Counted from the first letter of the stretch, positions 1 to 8,309 are shown. The stretch is DNA of 32,811 nucleotides from Paenirhizobium naphthalenivorans (GCF_007992095.1 NZ_BJZP01000033.1:1-32811), one strand, 5' to 3'. The notes: a model not told the origin generated them from the letters alone. Made by a program: numbers and translations.

Positions 1-103
1 CAATCTCGCCAAGGCTCCCTGTTATGATTGCCGCAATGCAAATGGCAATGTTATTGACGGAGCAGGCGCAAATCTTACGCGCTGAACAAGTTGGATCGCG
101 TGT
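1..103. other. Upstream segment, no gene seen
   Basis: No supported coding region or RNA is visible. It forms the 5' flank of the DUF1275-like gene, and no clear promoter or strong ribosome binding site could be picked out. Confidence 0.4.
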
Positions 104-868
104 ATGTTGATCAGCCAAGGCTCCGCCCGCAACGAGCGGATAAACCTAAACCTCGCCTGCTCACTGGCCTTGATTGCAGGGGCTTTGAACGCTGCGGCTT
201 TTTATGCAGTCGGTTTCTTCTCGGCCAACATGACCGGTAATGTTTCGGCTCTCTCTGATCATCTTGCAACGGCGCGATGGAATCAGGCGCTATTTTTCCT
301 TGCCGTGGTCATCATTTTCGTCCTCGGCGCAGCGATCTCATCCCTCCTTATCAATTCGGGTCGACGCCGCGGTATCGCTGCCATTTACGCCTATAGTATT
401 CTCGTAGAAGCCATCCTGCTTGCTTTGCTCGGGATCGCGGACATCTGGTTACTCGCGGCGTGGCGCCCTCCCCTACTCACTCTTGGCTTGGCATTCTTGA
501 TGGGCTTGCAGAATGCGACCGTCACCCGGATCTCTGACGCTCGCGTGCGGACGACACATATCTCCGGCATGGCAACCGATATCGGCATTGAGCTCGGTAT
601 CGCGATGGACATTTTGCGGGGACGAGAACCGGACGCCCACGCGGCCGAGAACCGAACAAGGCTCACGCTACACATTTGGACGATCGGAGCTTTCCTCACC
701 GGAGGTGTATTGGGCGTGTTCGCCTATCAGCATGTGGGCGGATACCTGTTACTGATCTGTGCAGCGCTGCTGTTTGTGATTTCGTTTAAAGGTATCCGGC
801 GAAGGCGCGGCACATACACAACCACTGCCACAAGACGACTTCGTTGGCCGCCACGAAGCGAGCGATGA
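104..868 (+). CDS. DUF1275/YoaK-like membrane protein
   Basis: Predicted 254-residue integral membrane protein with about six hydrophobic segments. The N-terminal part has the family pattern: a helix rich in Ala/Gly/Leu (ALIAGALNAAAFY), then FFSANMTGNVSAL. The middle has GLQNATVTRISDARVRTTHISG, which matches the DUF1275 (YoaK) family pattern of a Gly-Leu-Gln-Asn turn followed by Arg-Thr-Thr and a Gly. Length is usual for the family, whose function is unknown; some members are annotated as permeases. The last 25 or so residues are Arg/Thr-rich and may extend beyond the natural end. The ATG at 104 has only a weak ribosome binding site, so the start is not certain. It is not obviously in an operon with the rep genes 600 bp downstream. 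Confidence 0.8.
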   Translation: MLISQGSARNERINLNLACSLALIAGALNAAAFYAVGFFSANMTGNVSALSDHLATARWNQALFFLAVVIIFVLGAAISSLLINSGRRRGIAAIYAYSILVEAILLALLGIADIWLLAAWRPPLLTLGLAFLMGLQNATVTRISDARVRTTHISGMATDIGIELGIAMDILRGREPDAHAAENRTRLTLHIWTIGAFLTGGVLGVFAYQHVGGYLLLICAALLFVISFKGIRRRRGTYTTTATRRLRWPPRSER

Positions 869-1455
869 AAAGAACGAGGGACACCATGGTTGTTTCGGCG
901 ATCTCGACGAGGCCTAGTCAATTATCCTGCATTTGAGGAATGTTGTTTTTCTTACAACTGCGGGGCAGCGCAAGAACTCCTGTGCATCTATTCCAAACGT
1001 AGTGGCGGCATGCACTGGACGATGAGGCCACTTAATTTTGCGGGTTGGTCAAGGTTTCCCGGGAAGGCACTCGAGCCGACCGATCAATCTCGAATTTCTT
1101 GCGTTTGAACAACCGCCGTTGGCCCCTGTCTGCGTCACAGCTTGTGCCGACTCACGTCAGCTGGATGGGGAGGGATTCTTCAATAGGTGCACCCATTCGG
1201 AGGGTAAAGATAATCGAACGCGGTTTATCGACTCTTTTTTTGACAACCCGTGTTAGTGACTGAAAAGTTTAAACAACCGCCTGTTTCTAGCGGTTTAAGG
1301 CGAAATTCAGGCTCCATACGCGATGCGCAAGGTCCCGCGTTAATATTTCATTAACTATAAAGCGCTTGCGGAAATCGGAAAATCGCGTCTTATCTGTTTG
1401 CGGAGTTTAGCCGTGCGTTGGCAAAACTCCGTATCTTGGGGAAGAAAGTGCGGCA
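869..1455. promoter_or_regulatory. repABC leader with promoter and inverted repeats
   Basis: This stretch of almost 590 bases has no convincing gene. It holds a perfect -35 hexamer TTGACA at 1240-1245 (no good -10 follows), a GTTTAAAC palindrome at 1267-1274, and inverted repeats AACCGC/GCGGTT (1275-1280 and 1290-1295), GTTAAT/ATTAAC (1339-1344 and 1350-1355) and CGGAGTTT/AAACTCCG (1401-1408 and 1424-1431). A second weak promoter reading is TTGCGG 1366-1371, 17 bp, CTTATC 1389-1394. RepA-RepB complexes of this family autorepress the operon by binding palindromes here, so these are operator candidates. Further upstream GTTGT/ACAAC flanks a T-rich spacer near 943-959. Confidence 0.55.
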
Positions 1456-2682
1456 ATGGTGAATTTGGATTTGGCACCCATCGAGGAGTTTTCGGGTTTT
1501 CGGGATCTTGTCCGAAACCATTCGGCTGCGCTCTCGGCCCAACTTCAAGCCTACCAAACGAAGGTGTTCCCGCCTCACGCACGCAAGACGATCAGAAACT
1601 TCTCGCCAGCAGAGGCTGAGAAGCTCTTCGATTGTGCAGAAGGATATCTGCGGACCATCGTTAGCGAAATGGAGAAGGATGAAAGCCTGAACTTCAAAGT
1701 GGCTTCTGGTCCGGGCAACCGTCGCGTATATTCTGTCGAAGACATCGCCAAGATACGCCAATATATGGACGCAGGCAGCCGGCCCGCTGGGCGATACCTA
1801 CCGCATCGCCGCGATGGTGAAGAAGTGCAGGTCCTTGCGGTCATGAATTTCAAAGGCGGTTCCGGTAAAACAACAACTTCGGCACATCTTGCCCAGTACC
1901 TCGCACTTCGTGGGTACCGCGTCCTTGCCGTCGATCTTGATCCCCAGGCGAGTTTGTCAGCACTGTTTGGCAGCCAACCGGAGACGGATGTCGGCGAAAA
2001 CGACACGATTTACGGCGCTATCCGGTATGATGAGGAGAGACGGCCAATTCAGGATATCGTCCGAGCGACGTATATCCCTGACCTTCACTTGATCCCCGGC
2101 AATCTTGAACTCATGGAGTTCGAGCACGCGACTCCCATGGCTCTCGCAAAACGAGATCCCAGCGATAGGCTATTCTTCGCTCGCGTGTCAGATGCACTCG
2201 ACCAAATTGCCGATGCATATGATGTCGTCGTTATCGACTGCCCTCCCCAACTTGGTTATCTCACGCTTTCAGCCCTGACCGCGGCCACGTCCGTCCTCAT
2301 CACAGTCCATCCTCAGATGCTCGATGTTCTGTCCATGAATCAGTTTTTGGCAATGACCAGTGACCTCTTAGACACCATTGGGGAAGCGGGAGCTGAAGAT
2401 AAGCAGAACTGGATGCGCTATCTCGTCACCCGTTTTGAACCCACCGACGGGCCTCAGCACCAGATGGTCGCGTTTTTGCGGTCTTTGTTCGGTGCAAATG
2501 TAATGGTCAACTCAATGGTGAAGAGTACCGCGATTTCAGACGCTGGCCTGACCAACCAGACCCTCTTTGAGGTCGACAGAAGTCAGTTCAACCGCGCCAC
2601 CTATGATCGGGCACTCGAATCGATGAACAGTGTCAATCACGAGATTGAGAGCCTCATCAAAAAGACATGGGGTAGAACATGA
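1456..2682 (+). CDS. repA: RepA, ParA-type partition ATPase of repABC plasmid
   Basis: A 408-residue ParA/MinD-like ATPase, the usual length for RepA. It moves plasmid copies with RepB and parS, and represses its own operon. Residues 1-110 form the N-terminal DNA-binding region typical of plasmid type Ib ParA proteins. The deviant Walker A motif KGGSGKTT lies at about 133-140, followed by the switch region with AVDLDPQASLS and then a Walker B-like VVVIDCPPQLGYLT. The ATG at 1456 is preceded by a purine-rich GGGGAAGAAAG and gives the expected N-terminus. The stop overlaps the repB start (ATGA), which implies coupled translation. Likely regulated by palindromes in the leader at 1275-1431. No disrupted key motif is seen. 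Confidence 0.97.
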   Translation: MVNLDLAPIEEFSGFRDLVRNHSAALSAQLQAYQTKVFPPHARKTIRNFSPAEAEKLFDCAEGYLRTIVSEMEKDESLNFKVASGPGNRRVYSVEDIAKIRQYMDAGSRPAGRYLPHRRDGEEVQVLAVMNFKGGSGKTTTSAHLAQYLALRGYRVLAVDLDPQASLSALFGSQPETDVGENDTIYGAIRYDEERRPIQDIVRATYIPDLHLIPGNLELMEFEHATPMALAKRDPSDRLFFARVSDALDQIADAYDVVVIDCPPQLGYLTLSALTAATSVLITVHPQMLDVLSMNQFLAMTSDLLDTIGEAGAEDKQNWMRYLVTRFEPTDGPQHQMVAFLRSLFGANVMVNSMVKSTAISDAGLTNQTLFEVDRSQFNRATYDRALESMNSVNHEIESLIKKTWGRT

Positions 2683-3650
2683 GCCGTAAAAATCTCTTCG
2701 CCGACCTCCCCACACCAGGGGGAACCGCGCCACCGCTCGCCAGGCCTCTCCAAGGGACCGCGAAACCGATGTCAGCTATCAAGCGGTCTGTTGGAGACCT
2801 GAACGACCGCAGCCGGCGCGCTGAGGAGATCGAAAAGAGTTTGATGGAAGGCCAGGCGGTGATCGAGATCGACACCGCCATTATCGAACCTTCTTTTGTT
2901 CAAGACCGTATGGACGGTGATGTCGAAGGTTTGAAGTCTTCGATTGCTGAACAAGGGCAGCAGGTACCTATTCTCGTTCGTCTTCATCCCGAGTTTCCCG
3001 ATAGATATCAGGTTGCGTTCGGCCATCGTCGCCTGCGGGCTCTCAAAGAACTCGGAATCAAGGCGAAGGCCATTGTCCGTGAGCTCACCGATGAGCAGTT
3101 GGTGATCGCACAGGGACAAGAAAACAATGAACGCGCAGACCTGACCTATATCGAGAAAGCGCGGTTCGCCGCCAATCTCAAGGATCGGTTCACACGCGAG
3201 ATTATCGTCGCGGCGATGTCGATCGACAGAGCAGATGTCTCGCGCATGATGGCGCTTGTGGATGCCCTCCCAGCCGATCTAGTCGATGCTATCGGACCGG
3301 CGCCGGGTGTAGGACGCGGTAACTGGCAGCAATTGGCGGAGCTTGTCGAAAAGTTTCCAGAACTTCCAAAGGTTCTCGATCTGGCTCGCTCACTGAGCGC
3401 CCTTCCATCAGAGGACCGGTTCAAAAAGGTTATCTCTTATCTGAAACCCGCTCGTCTTGGACGCGGTGCTCCTGACGTCCTGTCGACATCCACAGGTAGC
3501 CGCTTGGCCCAAGTTAAGAACAGCCGGGCAAAACTCGAAATAACAATCGACAAGAAGGCGACGCCAGACTTCGCGACCTTCGTGCTCGAACGATTGGCCT
3601 CACTCTACGAGGAGTATCAGGCCAGCAATGAAAAAGAGAAGGAAGCTTAA
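2679..3650 (+). CDS. repB: RepB, ParB-type centromere-binding protein
   Basis: A 323-residue RepB, close to the usual 320-340. RepB binds parS and works with RepA in partition and autorepression. The ParB/Sulfiredoxin-like N-terminal domain spans roughly residues 50-150, with the box I motif containing GHRR at 115-118 and the box II motif QGQENNERADLTYIEKARFA soon after. A helix-turn-helix region follows (SIDRADVSRMMALVDALP). The C-terminal part is the variable dimerisation domain. The ATG overlaps the repA stop by 4 bp. It is followed after 156 bp by repC, with the antisense RNA gene in between. Confidence 0.96.
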   Translation: MSRKNLFADLPTPGGTAPPLARPLQGTAKPMSAIKRSVGDLNDRSRRAEEIEKSLMEGQAVIEIDTAIIEPSFVQDRMDGDVEGLKSSIAEQGQQVPILVRLHPEFPDRYQVAFGHRRLRALKELGIKAKAIVRELTDEQLVIAQGQENNERADLTYIEKARFAANLKDRFTREIIVAAMSIDRADVSRMMALVDALPADLVDAIGPAPGVGRGNWQQLAELVEKFPELPKVLDLARSLSALPSEDRFKKVISYLKPARLGRGAPDVLSTSTGSRLAQVKNSRAKLEITIDKKATPDFATFVLERLASLYEEYQASNEKEKEA

Positions 3651-3656
3651 CCCGCA

Positions 3657-3712
3657 AAAGAAAAGAGCCCCCAAAACGTCGCCGTCTCGGAAGCCCTATT
3701 CTGTTCGTTAGC
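3657..3712 (-). ncRNA. Counter-transcribed RNA controlling repC
   Basis: repABC plasmids encode a small antisense RNA of about 55-60 nt between repB and repC; it base-pairs with the repC leader and lowers RepC synthesis. Here the minus strand has -35 TTGACG (3747-3742), a 17-bp spacer and -10 GATTCT (3724-3719). Transcription should start near 3712. A 14-bp stem with wobble pairs and a GCGA tetraloop (3696-3665) is followed by UUUUCUUUU, an intrinsic terminator. The predicted length, about 56 nt, agrees with the family. Ends are inferred, not measured. Confidence 0.85.
3665..3696 (-). terminator. Terminator of the counter-transcribed RNA
   Basis: Read on the minus strand, a 32-nt perfect fold (8 bp with G-U pairs, then 6 bp, then a GCGA loop) leads directly into UUUUCUUUU. 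This is a canonical Rho-independent terminator just after the repB stop codon. Confidence 0.85.
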
Positions 3713-3718
3713 AAGCTC

Positions 3719-3747
3719 AGAATCGCATTTTCGAGAATCATCGTCAA
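3719..3747 (-). promoter_or_regulatory. Promoter of the counter-transcribed RNA
   Basis: TTGACG at 3747-3742 and GATTCT at 3724-3719 on the minus strand, 17 bp apart. The -35 matches consensus at 5 of 6 positions; the -10 is poor. Position and orientation are as expected for repABC antisense RNA promoters. Confidence 0.65.
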
Positions 3748-3757
3748 GAGTCTTCGG

Positions 3758-3770
3758 CGCCAATTTGGCG
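3758..3770 (+). promoter_or_regulatory. repC leader hairpin (S-element-like)
   Basis: CGCCA/TGGCG with a 3-nt loop lies 36 bp before the repC start and is followed by the T-rich AAATTTCTTTT. In repABC plasmids a hairpin here forms when the antisense RNA pairs upstream, ending transcription or hiding the repC ribosome binding site. The stem is short, so the assignment is by position and analogy. Confidence 0.5.
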
Positions 3771-3806
3771 AACAAATTTCTTTTGCCTGCTGACAGGTAA
3801 AGAACG

Positions 3807-5021
3807 ATGCAAAGCGGAAATGTTACAACGCCGTTCGGACGGCGGCCGATATCTCTTGCCCTCGTACGGCGGCAACAAGCTGTCGGGGAAATCAGAGCAG
3901 GCAAAAGCGTAGACAAGTGGAAAGTCTTCCGGGACATCTCCGTGGCTATTGAGCTGTTGGCAATACAGTCCAACAGCCTTGCGGTCCTGGACGCGCTCCT
4001 AAGCTTCTATCCCGAAAATGAGCTGCGTCAGGATGCGCAACTCATCGTTTTCCCGTCAAACATTCAGCTGTCCCTGCGAGCTCACAGTATGCCTGGTTCG
4101 ACACTTCGGCGGCATATCGCTGTTCTGGTCGAAGCCGGGCTGATTGTCCGAAAGGACAGCGCAAATGGAAAGCGTTACGCGCGGAAGGATAACTCTGGCA
4201 TTGTCAACCATGCCTTCGGCTTCGATTTGTCTCCCCTGCTCGCACGCGCTGACGAGTTCGCCATTATGGCACAGCAGACTTTGGCCGACCGCGTTGCCCT
4301 CAAGAACGCCAGGGAAGCACTGACCGTTTGCCGGCGAGACGTCAGGAAGCTTGTTTCTGCGGCAATCGAAGAGGCTGCTGATGGAGACTGGGACGCCATT
4401 GAGGACATGTATGTGCGGCTCGTATCCCGCATTCCACGCAAAGCAGACATCGAGGTGGTGACAAGTCTGCTCGATGAGATGAAAATGCTGAAGGAAGAAG
4501 TGCTCAACCGACTGGAAACGTATGATAAAGAGAAGAATTCTAGCAGCAATGCTGCCCGTATTGAGCAGCACATACAGAATTCAAAAACCGAATCCTTATA
4601 TGAACTTGAACCAAGCTCCGAAAAAGGGCTGGGGGCGAAGTCGAGTGCTGGTAACAGGCAACGGAGCGAGCCGCCGAAGGTATTTCCGCTAGGGTTGGTG
4701 ATGAGAGCATGCCCGCAGATTGCCGATTACGGCAAGAATGGTGAAATCGCGAATTGGCGAGAGTTCATGTCCGCCGGAGTCGTCGTTCGATCAATGCTCG
4801 GCATCAGCGCTTCCGCCTACCAAGAAGCCTGCGAGGTTATGGGGCCTGAGAATGCTGCGGTAGCGGTTGCCTGCATTCTCGAGAAAGCGAATATGATCAA
4901 TTCTCCGGGGGGCTATCTCAGAGATCTGACGAGAAGGGCTGAGCGTGGCGAATTTTCAATCGGGCCCATGGTCATGGCGCTCCTAAACGTTAGCCCGCGG
5001 GAAGGGCGAAATGCGGGATAA
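3807..5021 (+). CDS. repC: RepC, replication initiator
   Basis: A 404-residue RepC, the usual size (about 400). It is the initiator protein of repABC plasmids. The N-terminal half is the DNA-binding domain: family signatures include RRPISLALVRRQQA, FRDISVAIELLAIQSNSLAVLDALLSFYP (in part) and MPGSTLRRHIAVLVEAGLIVRKDSANGKRYARKD, a winged-helix pattern. The C-terminal part includes IADYGKNGEIANWREF. The ATG at 3807 follows AGGTAAAGAACG. The middle of the gene (about 4520-4620) is AT-rich, where the replication origin of several repABC plasmids sits. Expression is probably limited by the antisense RNA at 3657-3712. Confidence 0.97.
   Translation: MQSGNVTTPFGRRPISLALVRRQQAVGEIRAGKSVDKWKVFRDISVAIELLAIQSNSLAVLDALLSFYPENELRQDAQLIVFPSNIQLSLRAHSMPGSTLRRHIAVLVEAGLIVRKDSANGKRYARKDNSGIVNHAFGFDLSPLLARADEFAIMAQQTLADRVALKNAREALTVCRRDVRKLVSAAIEEAADGDWDAIEDMYVRLVSRIPRKADIEVVTSLLDEMKMLKEEVLNRLETYDKEKNSSSNAARIEQHIQNSKTESLYELEPSSEKGLGAKSSAGNRQRSEPPKVFPLGLVMRACPQIADYGKNGEIANWREFMSAGVVVRSMLGISASAYQEACEVMGPENAAVAVACILEKANMINSPGGYLRDLTRRAERGEFSIGPMVMALLNVSPREGRNAG
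4520..4620. other. AT-rich block in repC, probable origin of replication
   Basis: Within repC the base composition turns AT-rich relative to its surroundings, and a near-palindrome GCAGCA-A-TGCTGC sits at 4543-4555. In studied repABC plasmids (for example p42d and pTi types) the origin lies inside repC in an AT-rich stretch. The assignment is by analogy and the limits are approximate. Confidence 0.5.
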
Positions 5022-5104
5022 GCACGGTGAGAGGGCCCCTCCTCGGTTGTCGTAATATTTTGGAGATGCGTTGCCAAGAGAACGTGGTGCGAACGACGGT
5101 AGCC

Positions 5105-5124
5105 GACCCGTGGCTCTACGGGTC
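5105..5124 (+). repeat. Hairpin downstream of repC
   Basis: GACCCGT and ACGGGTC form a perfect 7-bp stem with a 6-nt loop, 83 bp after the repC stop. No U-tract follows, so it is a possible transcript end or protein site rather than a clear terminator. Confidence 0.4.
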
Positions 5125-6693
5125 TACGTGCTGATATGAATAATGGCGCCAGCAATCTCGCCGTTGACGCAGGAATTGAAACCCTCAGCCACGACCGTTG
5201 GATACAGCACTTTGTGCAGGGTGTGCCCGAGTGCCGCAGATGAGGCTATTGCCCTTCCATTTGCGAGACCTCAATGTCCATCGGAAGCAAGATCGGCAAA
5301 TGTTACAGCCATCGGCCATCCGCTCAGCAGTCTCGATCGATAGGCAGTTGCTTGCTGCGTTCTCGCGCCTCCTCGGTGAGTTCTTGACGCCGCGGCCGAT
5401 AATCGCTGCGAGCGATTGGCTCATCTTGCCCTGCAGCAGCCAGATCTTCCGGCTGAACGAGCTACGAAGGCGGCGATCGTTCAGCATTAAATGGATCGGT
5501 CTTGTCCCGCTACCCAAAGCATTGGATCAGCGAACACCTGCCCCGGTTGTCATTCGCAACAGAGAGGCGCGCTCTTGACGACGGCACATCGAACCGGCCT
5601 TTCAGAACATAGATCCACCCACATCATCCACCTGATCCCATCTTGTTTAAGCGAGCTTGGTCTTTGTGGGGAGACCCAGTGGCTGTTCGGCTTTAATCGA
5701 ACGAAGCCGCTGCCATGGTTCGATCGGTACCATCCGCTATGAGGGGATATAAAGCGATATCCTGATTGTGCGTAGAGCGATGATTTATAAGCGCAGTACT
5801 AAAGAGTCTGAATGTATAAGCGTGGGGGTACCTGATATCACCTCATTTCCTGGAGCTAGGGAACACAGATGAAAAAGACGTCTAGAACATACGGCTCGGG
5901 ACGGTGGCACGGGTCAGATAGACGAAATTCGAACTTGAATTCGACGTGGATGCCGACAACACGAAGGCTCATGCGGTGATGACCGTTCGGTTCCACAGTC
6001 GCGGGATTTCAAAGCAGAAATGGAGGTGTCAGCATGACATGCGGGCAGGGACCACGCCCACTTCCCATCAGGCTGGCTAGCCGCGGCGCCGCGCCAGGCA
6101 ACGGTGCAGCAGTTAACTGAGGAGCAACCGGTGCCTTCCGTGATATGGAGAACGGGCAGGCGGCGCCAATATAAAGGCGCATCACGTGCGCGTCATAAAC
6201 CGCGTTCGTGAGGACGCCCACCACTGGAAACGATTTTCCCCGCAATGGCTCGGAAGCGCGCGAGAGTGGCGACCAAGGGTTATTGGGAAAAGGGCCTAAA
6301 ATCGTCGACTCTGCAACGCTACGCTCGTGAAGAAGCGTGGCATGGAAAGACCGCTGAACAACCACCTCCGGTCCGGGTAACTGGAAGAGAACTTGTCCCT
6401 ACTCTTCGCGAAGGCAGTCGGCCCTCCGATTAGGCAACGCTTGTATAATGCCTTCACCAAAGCTCTATTCGATCTGGTCTCGTCCAGCGATGCACCATTC
6501 AATCACAGGGGCCCAGAGCTGCTCACTTCCGCCTCCCTCGGCGAGGGCAACATCGTACTCATCATCGTCACAACCCTCTTGCGCAAGACCGTGAAGGCTT
6601 GCTGCAGTACGTGCCGCAGATGAGAGCGACAGCCGTTTCGTTACCATCCTTCGGTTTCGGGCCCGAGACAGGCGCAAACAGACCGCTGGATTT

Positions 6694-6711
6694 CTGTGGG
6701 AGCTCCCACAG
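6694..6711. repeat. 18-bp perfect palindrome
   Basis: CTGTGGGAGCTCCCACAG is an uninterrupted dyad. Eighteen base pairs is the size of TraR-type boxes on rhizobial plasmids, but the sequence does not match the tra box consensus, so the binding protein is unknown. Confidence 0.6.
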
Positions 6712-6716
6712 CGACT

Positions 6717-6757
6717 AATATGCGGAAAACAAACAGTTTTCCATATTGTATCTTTTT
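6717..6757 (+). terminator. Hairpin with U-tract, terminator-like
   Basis: AATAT-GC-GGAAAAC, loop AAACA, GTTTTCC-ATATT: 12 base pairs with a 2-nt bulge, followed by GTATCTTTTT. With the palindrome immediately upstream it could end a short transcript on the plus strand. Confidence 0.5.
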
Positions 6758-6779
6758 GGGTGTCTTGTGCATGACCATT

Positions 6780-7085
6780 TCACATCGCGCAGGCGTCTTC
6801 TGTTACATTACACTGAGATTTTCCTTGACCGTAAAGCATCACCCTAACCGGGACATGCAGCGCATATAAGGGCTGAAACAATGTTGTAACTGATTCAGTT
6901 AGCGCCTCGCCGTGAAGATGGACGCGCTGTTTACTGTCATTGAACCATCGGTCTGTTAGGCCCCGGTATCCTTCTACCCCTCGGTCGAAACCGCAGCGGT
7001 GTTCAATTCGAAACCCGTCGAATGCTCCGGGGTGGATAAATGTAGCTCCCAAATAAGAGAACATTCGTCCGATGTGAGCTGTCAT
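6780..7085 (-). CDS. Possible hypothetical protein, 101 residues
   Basis: An open frame that reads plausibly as protein, with balanced composition, aromatic residues spread throughout and a GAFDGFRIEHRCGFDRGVEGYRG stretch in part. I do not recognise a family. No strong ribosome binding site is seen before the ATG at 7085. It lies in a gene-poor region and may be chance or a remnant. Confidence 0.25.
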   Translation of the reverse strand: MTAHIGRMFSYLGATFIHPGAFDGFRIEHRCGFDRGVEGYRGLTDRWFNDSKQRVHLHGEALTESVTTLFQPLYALHVPVRVMLYGQGKSQCNVTEDACAM

Positions 7086-7185
7086 ATTCTGCCATAAATC
7101 GCTCGTTTATCGCAGAGTCTTCACCGATGAGTTGACAGGCGCTTAGAGCTGACGGAGAAGATCATGCAACAAAAGAGGATGACCA

Positions 7186-7620
7186 ATGGCCGACGAAGAT
7201 AACCATGTTCCTGCCGACGGTGCGTCACCGACTGAGGTCGAACAGCGCGCTGCGAAGTTACCTGCGAGGGCACGTAGTGCTGCGTCCGGCAAGGCTCGCG
7301 GGGATGTGAAGAAGTCCGTGAAACCCAAGAGCCGAGGTCTCAGTGAGCAGGAGAAGATCGAGCGTGTTCGTCACATCGACGAGCAGGTTGCGGCTGGAGA
7401 TACCCTCAAAGCAGCAGTAGAGAAGGCCGGCATCTCCGACCAGGCCTACTATCAGTGGAAAAAGGCGTTTGGGTCCACTTCGCAATCCGCTATTGCAGAA
7501 GATGACGAGTTTGCGGAGTTCATCCAGCTCGATGAAGAAAACCGCCGGCTACGCAAACTTCTGGCGGAAAAACTTCGAACAGAAAACGCTGATTTGCGCC
7601 GCAGATTGGGCTTGAAGTAG
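7186..7620 (+). CDS. syrB: SyrB-like transcriptional regulator
   Basis: A 144-residue protein of the rhizobial SyrB family. In Sinorhizobium meliloti SyrB represses syrM, a regulator of symbiosis and exopolysaccharide genes. The N-terminal 55 residues are Ala/Lys/Pro-rich and low in complexity, as in the family. Residues about 60-95 form a transposase-type helix-turn-helix (LKAAVEKAGISDQAYYQWKK). The end, LDEENRRLRKLLAEKLRTEN and on to RRRLGLK, is a charged zipper-like helix typical of IS3/IS2 OrfA-type proteins and of SyrB. The ATG at 7186 follows AGAGGA at a good distance. Its targets here are unknown. The next gene, 116 bp downstream, ends in a similar helix. Confidence 0.85.
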   Translation: MADEDNHVPADGASPTEVEQRAAKLPARARSAASGKARGDVKKSVKPKSRGLSEQEKIERVRHIDEQVAAGDTLKAAVEKAGISDQAYYQWKKAFGSTSQSAIAEDDEFAEFIQLDEENRRLRKLLAEKLRTENADLRRRLGLK

Positions 7621-7736
7621 CATGTTGTAATGCGGCGTCCGTGCCATAGGAGCGCACGTACCTCTGGGGCAAGCGCGTTTTCATCGGTCCAAATCGATTG
7701 GTCTTTTCACTCCATCCAATTCTGAATATCCGGAAC

Positions 7737-8309
7737 ATGAGAACACCACGATCTAATTTTGTCGTCGAATACAAGACGAGCAGGCGCGTGGCAAAGCCAC
7801 GATCGGCTTCCATTTGGGGCAATCTCGATCTGCAGGCCGTCGCGCGGCAGATTGAGACCGACGAGGCGGTGCCACAGGGTATCTCAGAACCGTATGCCTC
7901 AACGTCGATGGTGACAGTTGATAGAGCCTTTCCAACATTGATTTCGGAAGCGCACTCAGAAGACGAAAAATCAACTATCCTTGCAGGTCGCGAAAATATT
8001 CCGCGCGAGAGGTTGGATATTGGGGAACTCGATGACCAGTCGAGTGAAATTCTATCTGCGGACCAGGCGAAGGCCGACGATCTTGTAGGGCCGGCGAATG
8101 GGCTGGCAGAGAAGCAAAAGGGAAGGGGGAGCCAGGAAAGGCGTTTGCAACAGCTCAAATCCCCTAACGCTCACAGTCGGCATGCCGCACCAGAGTCGCT
8201 CGCGCTGCTTGAGGCTGACAATCGCTACCTCAAACGCCTCATGCTCGTAAAACTTCGGGAGGAAAACGAGTGGATGCAGTCTGTGCTCAATCGGCTCGAA
8301 AGCGTGTGA
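7737..8309 (+). CDS. Conserved-looking hypothetical with SyrB-like C-terminal helix
   Basis: A 190-residue protein if started at the ATG at 7737 (an in-frame ATG at 7698 would add 13 residues). The N-terminal part (MRTPRSNFVVEYKTSRR, then SIWGNLDLQAVARQIE) looks like a conserved rhizobial plasmid protein I have seen beside syrB-like genes, with no known function. The middle is acidic and low in conservation features. Residues near the end (SLALLEADNRYLKRLMLVKL, then REENEWMQSVLNRL) parallel the SyrB-like neighbour's EENRRLRKLLAEKLRTEN helix, so the two may dimerise or share ancestry. Same strand, 116 bp apart; co-transcription is possible. Confidence 0.65.
   Translation: MRTPRSNFVVEYKTSRRVAKPRSASIWGNLDLQAVARQIETDEAVPQGISEPYASTSMVTVDRAFPTLISEAHSEDEKSTILAGRENIPRERLDIGELDDQSSEILSADQAKADDLVGPANGLAEKQKGRGSQERRLQQLKSPNAHSRHAAPESLALLEADNRYLKRLMLVKLREENEWMQSVLNRLESV

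Larger units (their letters stand above)
5022..7185. other. Gene-poor stretch after repC
   Basis: More than 2 kb without a gene I can support. It holds a GACCCGT/ACGGGTC hairpin at 5105-5124, a short frame with a peptide of 35 residues from ATG 5136, a GGATAT/ATATCC hairpin at 5745-5762, a 36-codon frame from ATG 5870 with GGGAAC upstream, an 18-bp perfect palindrome at 6694-6711 and a terminator-like hairpin at 6717-6757. A minus-strand frame of 101 codons (7085-6780) is the most protein-like, but it has no family signature I know. The region reads as decayed or regulatory sequence. Confidence 0.45.

Noticed and set aside
1100..5150. A canonical parS site (GTTNNNNGCNNNNAAC)
   Set aside because: No exact match was found by eye around repABC. 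A 16-mer search of the whole plasmid would be needed; absence is not proven.
5198..5742. Open frames after repC (126 and 83 codons)
   Set aside because: Composition is random-like, starts lack ribosome binding sites and frames overlap on both strands.
6694..6711. TraR (tra) box
   Set aside because: Same length and symmetry, but the bases do not match the tra-box consensus and no traI/traR/trb genes are in the window.
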